Below the pieces are notes generated by a model. The model worked only from the letters and a program-made list of their open reading frames with translations, ran no database searches and was not told where the DNA came from. The translations under genes were made by a program, and so were the position numbers. DNA of 49,954 nt from ZC4RG35 sp041747855 (lineage in GTDB: Bacteria; Actinomycetota; Acidimicrobiia; Spongiisociales; ZC4RG35). Numbering within the stretch: the first letter of the stretch is position 1; every line of letters starts with the position of its first letter. Below, piece by piece: positions 24,861 to 31,559 of the stretch. Location of the stretch: NCBI GenBank assembly GCA_041747855.1, contig JBGTEJ010000014.1, positions 1 through 49,954 on the forward strand, given 5' to 3'.

Positions 24861-24961
24861 TGGCGACCGTCGTCGAAGGACGGTCGGAAAGGGCAATGGA
24901 CATAGTTTGTCCGATGTGTGGCGAGACCGTCAGTCTCGTTGGTCAGCGCTCCGACGACTAG
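24860..24961 (+). CDS. 33-residue CxxC microprotein (candidate)
   Basis: A short reading frame too small for usual gene finding. Its ATG shares one base with the stop of the SRPBCC gene (TGATG), the classic layout for re-initiation. It encodes 33 residues with MDIVCPMCGETVSL, one half of a zinc-ribbon-like CPxCG motif. An internal ATG at 24896 is preceded by GGAAAGG and would give 21 residues. I cannot show that it is translated; the coupling and the CPMCGE motif are the only support. Confidence 0.38.
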   Translation: MATVVEGRSERAMDIVCPMCGETVSLVGQRSDD

Positions 24962-25033
24962 ATCAGACTGCGGCACCCCCGGTCCTGCCTGGAGAGCCCT
25001 ACGTCTCGCGGGTCCCGCCCATGTTTGACGGTC

Positions 25034-25558
25034 TCATCGCATCCGTTTCACTGAGACAGTCGGACTGAAAGCCGGGAAGTCGCCCAGGGTGATCAGGAGC
25101 GAGCGGAGCAGTCGAGTGAGGTGATCCCGGTCTCCCTGGGCGAGTCCTTCGATTGTCTGCGCTTGTGATTGGAGGAGGTTGATCAGGGCGTCTCGTGCCA
25201 GGTCGGAGCCAGTGGGGGTGAGGTGCACCAGGACACCGCGGCCATCGTGTGGGTTGGGATGCCGCTCAACCAGCCCGGCTGCCTGGAGACGGTTGAGTCG
25301 AACCGTCATACCCCCGCTGGTGAGGAGGAGACTCTCAGCGAGCTCGGATGGTGTCTGAGGGCCTTCGAGGTCGAGATCGGTCAGGACTTCCAGATCACCA
25401 CGATGGCTCAAACCGTAGGCAGAAGCGAGGCCGTCCAATCGGATCTGTAGATAGTGGGCGGCGCGCAGCACGCGGGTCACCACCTCTAGGGGAGTGAAGT
25501 CGAGCTCCGGACGAGAGGCGCTCCACCCTTCGATGACTCGGTCGAATCGATCTGTCAT
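25034..25558 (-). CDS. MarR family transcription regulator
   Basis: A 174-residue winged-helix regulator. Domain order: N-terminal dimer helix (about 22-48), helix-turn-helix with TPSELAESLLLTSGGMTVRLNRLQAAGLVER, the wing HPNPHDGRGVLVHLTPTG, and C-terminal dimer helices to about 150. No obvious redox Cys, so a small-molecule effector is more likely than oxidation sensing. Transcribed away from the LapA-Dps genes; its own TTGTCT-17-TATAGT promoter overlaps theirs, with one palindrome across both (25582-25620). Confidence 0.93.
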   Translation of the reverse strand: MTDRFDRVIEGWSASRPELDFTPLEVVTRVLRAAHYLQIRLDGLASAYGLSHRGDLEVLTDLDLEGPQTPSELAESLLLTSGGMTVRLNRLQAAGLVERHPNPHDGRGVLVHLTPTGSDLARDALINLLQSQAQTIEGLAQGDRDHLTRLLRSLLITLGDFPAFSPTVSVKRMR

Positions 25559-25581
25559 GCCCTTCTACCTACTGTGGCCTG

Positions 25582-25620
25582 TTGACATATAACTATACAT
25601 CAAGTAAGATAGTTAGACAA
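25582..25620. promoter_or_regulatory. Overlapping divergent promoters with MarR-type palindrome
   Basis: Plus strand: TTGACA (25582-25587), 17 bp, TAAGAT (25605-25610), facing the small LapA-like genes. Minus strand: TTGTCT (25620-25615), 17 bp, TATAGT (25597-25592), facing marR. The palindrome TAACTAT (25590-25596), 12 bases, ATAGTTA (25609-25615) has perfect 7-bp arms that overlap both -10 boxes. Binding of the neighbouring MarR here would block both promoters. Geometry is seen directly; the regulator is inferred from position. Confidence 0.72.
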
Positions 25621-25688
25621 GTGTCGGGAACCCCAACTTGGGAACCTACAGAGAAGAGGATCGAGACGTGAGAGACAAAGGACAAGAA

Positions 25689-25868
25689 GTGAGCGAAAAG
25701 AAGAGAGCCTCGAAAGCCGGTTCATCCAACGGCAAAGTCGTCATCGACAAAGCAGGAGTCACTTCGGAGTCAGCTCCACGTCGGGGCTTCCTCGGACGAG
25801 GACTGTTCTGGGGACTTATAGTCGGGATCGTATTGGCCGTCGGGGTAGTCATCCTGAACAAGGACTGA
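25689..25868 (+). CDS. Truncated LapA-like small membrane protein
   Basis: A protein of about 59 residues from GTG 25689 (AAGGA six bases upstream; GTG 25668 with AGAGGA is an alternative). A polar, Lys/Ser-rich tail is followed by one transmembrane helix, RRGFLGRGLFWGLIVGIVLA, which is nearly identical to the first helix of the next gene (FVGTGLFWGLIIGIVLA). The reading frame stops after ILNKD, where the neighbour continues into a second helix. It appears to be a tandem duplicate that lost its second half, or a deliberately short variant. First gene of the unit behind the MarR palindrome. Confidence 0.72.
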   Translation: MSEKKRASKAGSSNGKVVIDKAGVTSESAPRRGFLGRGLFWGLIVGIVLAVGVVILNKD

Positions 25869-25886
25869 GAAAAAGAGGACTGAGAA

Positions 25887-26225
25887 ATGAGTGACGAGCG
25901 ACAGGTTCCAATCGGTTCAAGCAGTGGCGAAACCGGTGAGGTTGCCCCGGTTGCCACCCCAGGCCGGACCTTCGTCGGAACCGGTCTCTTCTGGGGATTG
26001 ATAATTGGGATCGTCCTGGCGGTCGGGGTGCTCATCCTGGCAGCCCAAAACACCGACAACGTCACCATCGCCTTCCTGAGTTGGGAGTTCTCTACCTCGT
26101 TGATCGTGGTGATCCTGGGTGGCATTCTGATCGGTGTCGTCCTCGACGAAGTGTTCGGCCTTGTGTACCGCAGGAGACGCCGTCGTACGCTGGCGGACCG
26201 TCACGAGCTGAATCGCCTCCGGTGA
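25887..26225 (+). CDS. LapA domain (DUF1049-like) membrane protein
   Basis: A 112-residue protein with a cytoplasmic polar N-terminus, two transmembrane helices (about 34-54 and 72-93) and a short Arg-rich tail (YRRRRRRTLADRHELNRL). Between the helices, the pattern AAQNTDNVTIAFLSWEFSTS followed by the Gly-rich VVILGGILIGVVLDE is the LapA/DUF1049 signature. Related proteins in Gram-negatives assist lipopolysaccharide assembly; in actinobacteria the role is unknown. It follows its truncated paralogue after 18 bases and precedes dps, likely as one transcript. Confidence 0.88.
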   Translation: MSDERQVPIGSSSGETGEVAPVATPGRTFVGTGLFWGLIIGIVLAVGVLILAAQNTDNVTIAFLSWEFSTSLIVVILGGILIGVVLDEVFGLVYRRRRRRTLADRHELNRLR

Positions 26226-26264
26226 ACCCGGCAGGGGTCACTCGAACTCTCGAAAGGAATTCAC

Positions 26265-26732
26265 ATGACCGCTGATACCGTTTTCAAAGGGGATGCGCGC
26301 AAGGAGATCGCGGATGGTCTTTCTCGTCTCCTGGCTGATTCCTACTTCTTGTATCTCAAGACACAGGGGTACCACTGGAATGTCAGTGGACCGATGTTCC
26401 CGTACTTGCACCAGATGTTCGAAGACCAGTACACCGAATTGCGCGACGCCGTCGATGAGATCGCCGAGCGCATCCGCACCTTGGGATATCCCGCTCCGGC
26501 CAGCCTGAGCCAGTTCAACAACCTGGGATCGGTCAAGGAGGACCAGGGCACGACTGACGCCAATGAGATGGTCCGCCAGTTGGCGGAGGACCATGAGACG
26601 GTCGTCGTCACCGCCCGAGAGGTGTTGGAGATGGCAGATGCTGGCGAGGATGTCGGCACCGAAGACCTGGCCACGGCCCGGATCCAATCTCACGAGAAGA
26701 CCACCTGGATGCTGAGGGCCACTCTGGCCTGA
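26265..26732 (+). CDS. dps: Dps family ferritin-like DNA-protection protein
   Basis: A 155-residue protein that oxidises and stores iron in a dodecameric shell and protects DNA. Ferroxidase-site landmarks of the family are present: DSYFLYLKTQGYHWNVSGPM, then LHQMFEDQYTELRDAVDEIA followed by ERIRTLGYPAP. The length is typical. GAAAGGA lies seven bases before the ATG. No Lys-rich DNA-binding tail is obvious, which is common in actinobacterial members. Its position downstream of the MarR palindrome suggests stress-responsive expression together with the LapA-like genes. Confidence 0.95.
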   Translation: MTADTVFKGDARKEIADGLSRLLADSYFLYLKTQGYHWNVSGPMFPYLHQMFEDQYTELRDAVDEIAERIRTLGYPAPASLSQFNNLGSVKEDQGTTDANEMVRQLAEDHETVVVTAREVLEMADAGEDVGTEDLATARIQSHEKTTWMLRATLA

Positions 26733-26762
26733 CCCCAGCAAGGCTTGTCTCGGGACATAGGC

Positions 26763-27419
26763 CTACTCGTAGGTCACGTCGTTCTCGAAGTCAGGCCAGG
26801 CGGCGAGATCGACGCCATGGTTCTCTGGTGAAGCGAGACTCCACCATTCTGGGGCGTGGGAGTCGTCGGCAATTCGACCACCAGCAGCCAACGCCGCTTG
26901 AATCCTTGCCTCCGCTTGGTCGGCTGGAACGCTCACGTCGATATGAACCCGGCCCCGGCCCGGCTTGGCAGGAGTCAGCTCATGGAACCAGAGATGCGGG
27001 TTGCGACGATGAGGGTCGATCGCATCTTCCTCTCCCAGGTCCTCGTACCCGAACAGCGCCGCCCAGAACGGCCTCACATCGGCTCCAGTGTCTTGGGCCA
27101 CGGCGATTCCTACCGCCTGCACCTGAGAAGGGTCCGGTGCCAGCCCAAGGTTCCCAGCTGCCTCCGTAATGTTTCGGGCCAGTTCGACATCTTTCTGGCT
27201 GAGAGCACCGTCTCGTCGCGAAAAGGCTCGGATCGTCACCCCCTCAGGGCGGAGATCGACATCGGGGTAGTGCCCCAGCCTCTCCGCCACCTCAGCAATA
27301 GCTGATACGAACCTCGCACCTGAGCCGAACGAGTCGGTCTTGTAGAAGGCATACGCACCCCAGAAGAGCACTCGCCAGTCGTCGACTCCTCCAGCGTCGT
27401 GGAAGGCCCGGGCAGTCAT
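26763..27419 (-). CDS. Pterin-carbinolamine-dehydratase-like / VOC fusion
   Basis: A 218-residue two-domain protein. Residues about 1-90 resemble pterin-4a-carbinolamine dehydratase: FVSAIAEVAERLGHYPDVDL and GALSQKDVELARNI. The catalytic His pair of the family (usually HHP) is HYP, and the T-H pair of the later strand is A-F, so this half may be inactive. Residues about 95-218 form a VOC/glyoxalase-like domain: DVRPFWAALFGYEDLGE, PHLWFHELTPAKPGRGRVHI, VPADQAEARIQAALAAGGRI. ATG 27419 has AGGAGGAG 11 bases upstream. Fusions of this kind occur in actinobacteria; substrate unknown. Confidence 0.86.
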   Translation of the reverse strand: MTARAFHDAGGVDDWRVLFWGAYAFYKTDSFGSGARFVSAIAEVAERLGHYPDVDLRPEGVTIRAFSRRDGALSQKDVELARNITEAAGNLGLAPDPSQVQAVGIAVAQDTGADVRPFWAALFGYEDLGEEDAIDPHRRNPHLWFHELTPAKPGRGRVHIDVSVPADQAEARIQAALAAGGRIADDSHAPEWWSLASPENHGVDLAAWPDFENDVTYE

Positions 27420-27540
27420 CCTAATGTTGCTCCTCCTTTGGTCGACTTCTTGCGTCGGTGGAACGATAGAGCTGAGTTGTCGTTCCGACCTCCGGGTCGT
27501 CCGACGAACCGGATGACAACTCGGGCAGAATGTCGAGGAC

Positions 27541-27735
27541 ATGTCGGCTCCTTCTGAGTTCTCCTACACGGTTCGGAAGAACGGTGAGATCGTCATATCC
27601 CACCGGGGGCGTGATGCCGTGACTCTTCGTGGGAGGCAGGCCGAGAAGTTCCTGTCACAACTGGAAACCCGGGACGAGCAAGAGCTCATGGCGCGGGTCA
27701 CGGGAAACTACAAGCGGGGGAACGAGCGGCCCTAG
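27541..27735 (+). CDS. Small conserved hypothetical protein
   Basis: A 64-residue soluble protein, FSYTVRKNGEIVISHRGRDA then TLRGRQAEKFLSQLE and the ending LMARVTGNYKRGNERP. The beta-strand pair, short helix and the closing 'TGNYKRGNER' look like a small actinobacterial family that I have seen only as hypothetical. The ATG at 27541 is divergent from the pterin-dehydratase-like gene and converges with the hydrolase gene. A GAGG lies two bases upstream of the ATG, which is closer than usual. Function unknown. Confidence 0.75.
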   Translation: MSAPSEFSYTVRKNGEIVISHRGRDAVTLRGRQAEKFLSQLETRDEQELMARVTGNYKRGNERP

Positions 27736-27796
27736 GACTTGTGGCCGATCAACTCGCCTGGATGATTGGGCTACCGGTTCGGGTGGGCCCTCCTTT

Positions 27797-28909
27797 TCAA
27801 AGGATCTCGTTTTCCAGCCACTGCCCGACACGGGTGGCGACCGATCGGGAGCGTCGGCCGGCTAGGGCATCGAAAGCGTGTTGACCCCAGGGGACTTCGA
27901 GCAGGGTGGAGTTGGCTCCCACATTGACAAGGGCGTTGACGAACTGGCGACCCTCCTCAGGGGGGACCAGGGAGTCATACGACCCGTGGACTATCAGACT
28001 GGGAGGGGCGTTGGGATGCACCTGGTCGAGTGGGGACGCCCCCCGATAGGAGTCGGGGTCTGTCACCCGGTCGAGCTTCATCACTGCCCGGGGGATTAGG
28101 GGCCAGTCGACCCTGATTCGATTCCGGTTGAGCATGTCGTAGATTCCGTACAAGCCGATCAGTCCCTGTATGTCGGTGCGGGTGAGGGCTGCGAGCGCCG
28201 CAAGATGGGCGCCCGCCGAGCCCCCCATCAGCACGACGGGGCCAACCAGGTCGTCCCGTGAGTGGATCCAGTCCATCGCCAGATCGATACCCATCAGATG
28301 CTGGGGGAATGTGGCGTCAGGAGACAGCGGGTAGTCGATGGCAACCACCGCCCATCCCTGAAGGGCGAGATGCTGGATTATCACCCTGGCCCCCTGCCGC
28401 CGGTTACCCCCTCGCCAGCCACCGCCGTGGAGGTACACCACAACTGGTCGGGGCCCCTGATCCACCGCCAGGCGATGGATGTCTAGGTTCAGCTGGCCCG
28501 GTCGATTGGGATGGGGCCCGAAGGGGTGCGTGGTTCGGGTCAGGCCCGGGGCAGACGGACTCGGCAGTGAGAGTGCTCGTCGGAAGCCATTGTGGGGGAG
28601 TGTGACGGGTGACCCGATGCTCCTCGTCGATGCCACAGAGCGTCGCCAGACCACGATTTGACCGAGAGCGGCGACGCTCGCCATGACCACGCCTGCGGTT
28701 CCGATCCGTGACCAGGTGACGTCACCAATCAATGCGATGCCCACCACGGCCGGGGTGAGCACGAGCCAGACCCCCGCCATCTCCGAGGTGATCATCGCGG
28801 GCAGCCAGAGTGGTGGCAAGCGATGCTGTGGTGGCTTGGGACTCCGCAACGCATTGACTACGAGGAGCAGGGCCACCAGCCCGAATGTGAAGACGAGTCC
28901 AGGGGCCAT
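27797..28909 (-). CDS. Alpha/beta hydrolase (HSL-type esterase) with membrane segments
   Basis: A 370-residue protein. The first 100 residues hold three hydrophobic helices (about 4-20, 45-62, 68-88) and should place it in the membrane. The catalytic domain follows: oxyanion motif VVVYLHGGGWRGG (about 160), nucleophile elbow VLMGGSAGAHLAAL (about 227), an Asp in SLIVHGSYDSLVPP (about 315), and His in WGQHAFDAL (about 347). This completes the Ser-Asp-His triad of the carboxylesterase/BD-FAE group. The ATG has no good Shine-Dalgarno sequence. It is divergent from the quinone oxidoreductase gene. Confidence 0.9.
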   Translation of the reverse strand: MAPGLVFTFGLVALLLVVNALRSPKPPQHRLPPLWLPAMITSEMAGVWLVLTPAVVGIALIGDVTWSRIGTAGVVMASVAALGQIVVWRRSVASTRSIGSPVTLPHNGFRRALSLPSPSAPGLTRTTHPFGPHPNRPGQLNLDIHRLAVDQGPRPVVVYLHGGGWRGGNRRQGARVIIQHLALQGWAVVAIDYPLSPDATFPQHLMGIDLAMDWIHSRDDLVGPVVLMGGSAGAHLAALAALTRTDIQGLIGLYGIYDMLNRNRIRVDWPLIPRAVMKLDRVTDPDSYRGASPLDQVHPNAPPSLIVHGSYDSLVPPEEGRQFVNALVNVGANSTLLEVPWGQHAFDALAGRRSRSVATRVGQWLENEIL

Positions 28910-29013
28910 GGGATCGATGAACGCTAACCGGGCGCCAGGGCTGTGCTGGCGAGTAGTCCACGATGTCTGGCACGGCGATACGCTCCCGTCAACCGAACGA
29001 AGACGGAGAACAA

Positions 29014-29961
29014 GTGCGAGCAGTCGTTTACGACCGATACGGGCCCCCGGAGGTGCTCAGACTCGAGGACGTGCCGACTCCCACCCCCGCCGCTGGCAAG
29101 GTGCTGGTGAAGGTTGCGGCAACCTCGGTGAACCTGTCAGATTGGGAGGGTCTGATCGGTTCCCCCGGATATGTGCGGGTCGACGGCTTGACCAAGCCGC
29201 AGAACCGCATCCTTGGCTCGGACCTCGCGGGTTCGGTGGTGGCCGTGGGTGAGGGCGTCACCAGGTTCGCACCGGGCGACGAGGTCTATGGGTCAAGTCC
29301 GAAGGGGGGTTTCGCCGAGTACGCGGTGGCCTCCGCCGCAGCACTCGCCAACAAGCCGGAGTCCTTGAGCTTTGCCGAGGCATCAGCACTACCCGAGGCC
29401 GGTGCGATCGCACTCCAAGGAACTGCCGATGCAAAGAGCGGCCAACGAATACTGATAAATGGTGCTGGAGGAGGATCGGGATCCTTCGCCATCCAGCTCG
29501 CCAAAAAGGCGGGTGCACACGTCGTCGCAGTGGACAACGAAGCCAAGCTCGAATTCATGCGGTCGATCGGCGCCGATGAGGTCGTCGACTACAGACTCGA
29601 GGACTTCACCAAGCTCGAGCCTTTCGATCTGATCCTGGACATGGTCGCCAAGCGCTCGGTTTTCGCATACCGGCGGGCCCTGGTGAGCGGGGGACGCTAC
29701 ATGTTTGTGGGCGGGACAGTTCGCTCGCTCCTCAGGGTGGTGACGGTGGGCGCCGTTCTGGGGAAGTTGACCAGTCGCAAGATCGGCTTGTTGATGGTGA
29801 GGCTCGGCCCGTCGAGTTTTGAAGCAGTTGCCCAGAAGTGCGTATCGGGGGATCTCGATATCCATATCCACCGTAGGTACTCGCTAGAGCAGGTGCCTGA
29901 GGCACTTGCAGAAGTCGGAGAAGGTCGCGCCCTCGGGAAAGTAGTGGTCGAAGTCGGCTGA
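29014..29961 (+). CDS. Zinc-independent NAD(P)-dependent alcohol dehydrogenase / quinone oxidoreductase
   Basis: A 315-residue MDR-superfamily enzyme. N-terminal catalytic domain with YDRYGPPEVLRLEDVPTP, VAATSVNLSDWEGLIG and LGSDLAGSVVAVGEGVTRF; Rossmann domain with ILINGAGGGSGSFAIQLAKK (about 147-166) and a downstream SIGADEVVDY. The Cys/His zinc ligands of classical alcohol dehydrogenases are absent, which points to the quinone-oxidoreductase or enone-reductase branch. GTG 29014 is the chosen start: GGAG lies five bases upstream, and the family begins with this strand. Substrate unknown. Confidence 0.92.
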   Translation: MRAVVYDRYGPPEVLRLEDVPTPTPAAGKVLVKVAATSVNLSDWEGLIGSPGYVRVDGLTKPQNRILGSDLAGSVVAVGEGVTRFAPGDEVYGSSPKGGFAEYAVASAAALANKPESLSFAEASALPEAGAIALQGTADAKSGQRILINGAGGGSGSFAIQLAKKAGAHVVAVDNEAKLEFMRSIGADEVVDYRLEDFTKLEPFDLILDMVAKRSVFAYRRALVSGGRYMFVGGTVRSLLRVVTVGAVLGKLTSRKIGLLMVRLGPSSFEAVAQKCVSGDLDIHIHRRYSLEQVPEALAEVGEGRALGKVVVEVG

Positions 29962-30002
29962 CCCCTCTCCTGCGGATAAAGCTCCATGACTCCCGCGTGG
30001 AC

Positions 30003-30068
30003 TTGACACGTCCAAATCTCCGTTGTACCTTACGCCGTATAACTTACGCTGTAAGATTGTGTTGTAAG
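30003..30068 (+). promoter_or_regulatory. TTGACA promoter with repeated CTTACGCYGTA operator
   Basis: TTGACA (30003-30008) and TACCTT (30026-30031) are 17 bp apart. Directly behind lie CTTACGCCGTATA (30029-30041) and CTTACGCTGTAAG (30043-30055), 14 bp apart; the second is a perfect dyad (CTTAC, GCT, GTAAG). A further GTAAG half-site is at 30064-30068. This is the size and form of a TetR-type operator array placed to block transcription of the DUF4386 gene. Confidence 0.65.
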
Positions 30069-30094
30069 ACTGTTCTATAGGACAAGGAGAGAAC

Positions 30095-30844
30095 GTGAAA
30101 CAAAGAGCAACGCTGGGTGTGACGATGGCCGATTCAATCGAACCTCGTAGCAGTTATAGCAAGAGCGGACCAGAGTTGAGGAGGACGGCAAGGGTCACCG
30201 GTCTTTGGTATTTCGCCATGGCGTTGGTCGGGATGCTCGGGTTCCTGGTCATACGATCACAGATCTACATCCCAGGCGACCCGACCAGCACACTGGGCAA
30301 CCTCGTCGACAAGGCGGCCCTCGCCAGGTCCGGTCTGGTCCTGGAACTTGCCCTCGTCGTGGCCCAGGCGATGACAGCGGTCTGGTTCTACAAGCTGTTC
30401 CGGCCCCTCAACCCGAATGCAGCCTTGGCGGTCGCAGTGTTTGGCATGGCCAACGCAGTGGCGATCATGGCCAGCGCCGGGTTCATGGCGACGGCCCTCG
30501 CCCTGGCGAACGGTCCGTCCGGACTGGTGGGCGATCTCACCGGAACGATCCACCTATTGCAGGAGCTCAGCTCGAACACATGGGGTGTGGGAGCGGTCTT
30601 CTTCGGACTCTGGCTGATACCGATGGGTCACGCTGCGGGAGGGTCTGGCCTGATGTCGAAGTGGCTGGGGAGGACTCTCATCGTCGGTGGCTGCGGTTAT
30701 CTCTTGAGCGCGTTCCTGTCCTATGGGTTGGCGAGAGCCCCGGGTGCCGTTGTCGACGGACTCACGATTCCGGCCACAATCGGCGAGTTCTGGATGATCG
30801 GGTACCTTCTGTTCGCGAGGTTCAACGAGTCCGCTCGCAGTTAG
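30095..30844 (+). CDS. DUF4386 family membrane protein
   Basis: A 249-residue integral membrane protein with a polar N-terminus and about six helices. DUF4386 landmarks: RRTARVTGLWYFAMALVGML in the first helix, the loop PTSTLGNLVDKAALARSG, WFYKLFRPLNPNAALAVAV, and the closing LWLIPMGHAAGGSGLMSKWL with GGCGYLLSAF. The GTG start has AAGGAG six bases upstream. It sits behind a TTGACA promoter with TetR-type operators, so it is probably inducible. It converges on a TetR gene, and the two stop codons overlap by four bases. The function of DUF4386 is unknown. Confidence 0.9.
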   Translation: MKQRATLGVTMADSIEPRSSYSKSGPELRRTARVTGLWYFAMALVGMLGFLVIRSQIYIPGDPTSTLGNLVDKAALARSGLVLELALVVAQAMTAVWFYKLFRPLNPNAALAVAVFGMANAVAIMASAGFMATALALANGPSGLVGDLTGTIHLLQELSSNTWGVGAVFFGLWLIPMGHAAGGSGLMSKWLGRTLIVGGCGYLLSAFLSYGLARAPGAVVDGLTIPATIGEFWMIGYLLFARFNESARS

Positions 30845-31509
30845 GAACTCTGGCCCGACGCCCGGCGCGACGGGCCATCCTTCGATGAGGCGTACATCTC
30901 CTGGAGTTTGCTGGCCACCTCCGGCTCGAACACACCGCTGACGATCTCGAGAACCACAGGGGCAATTGTGGCGAGTCCCTCCGAGCTGAGCACGTCAACT
31001 CCCAACACCCGTTCGAGATGATGGTGGAGGACAAGGCTTCCCAGTTGCATCGACATCTGGAGTGCCACGCGCATCTCCAGGTCCGAAGAGTCGCGAACAT
31101 ACCCGCGCTCGATGGCAAGTCTCGTGATCACCATCGCTTCGCGGACCATCTCATCGAACAGGTCATTGGTCGACTCGTTGCCCCGGGCCAATGCCCACGC
31201 AAGGTATCGGGAGATAGGTTCGGCCACTTCGAGTGCAGAACCGGCGAAGGATGGGTTGAAGATGTTGCCGGCCTCCATCGCAGCTTCCTTCGTCTCCCTG
31301 AAACGACGTACTACGACCTCATCACAGGCCCGGAGCAACCCTTCCTTGGAACCGAAATGGTGAAGGACCAGGGCAGGGGAGACCCCTGCGTCCTTGGCGA
31401 TCTCTCTCACAGTTGTCGCCTCGAAGCCTTGGGTCGGGAAGCGGGCGAGGGCCGCATCCCTGATACGGGCCCTGGTGGTGATGTCATCGGAAGGCGGAGT
31501 TGAACGCAC
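30841..31509 (-). CDS. TetR family transcription regulator
   Basis: A 222-residue regulator. The N-terminal three-helix DNA-binding domain is typical: RARIRDAALARFPTQGFEAT, VREIAKDAGVSPALVLHHFG and SKEGLLRACDEVV. The ligand domain follows and contains SSDLEMRVALQMSMQLGSLV. GTG 31509 is chosen; a GTG at 31527 would add six residues, and neither has a Shine-Dalgarno sequence, so the mRNA may be leaderless. It is divergent from the ABC exporter genes, with a TGAAC-GCGT-GTTTA dyad between them (31521-31534), and so probably represses the exporter. Confidence 0.9.
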   Translation of the reverse strand: MRSTPPSDDITTRARIRDAALARFPTQGFEATTVREIAKDAGVSPALVLHHFGSKEGLLRACDEVVVRRFRETKEAAMEAGNIFNPSFAGSALEVAEPISRYLAWALARGNESTNDLFDEMVREAMVITRLAIERGYVRDSSDLEMRVALQMSMQLGSLVLHHHLERVLGVDVLSSEGLATIAPVVLEIVSGVFEPEVASKLQEMYASSKDGPSRRASGQSS

Positions 31510-31520
31510 GATCAGGAGTC

Positions 31521-31549
31521 TAAACACGCGTTCAGGACTGTGTTAGGAT
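31521..31549 (+). promoter_or_regulatory. TetR-type dyad and -10 box of the ABC exporter operon
   Basis: Minus-strand TGAAC-GCGT-GTTTA (31534-31521) is an imperfect dyad with four of five arm positions matching. TAGGAT (31544-31549) would act as a -10 box with the ATG at 31560 near +1, which fits a leaderless transcript. The -35 region is not convincing. Confidence 0.38.
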
Positions 31550-31559
31550 CTCCCACGAA

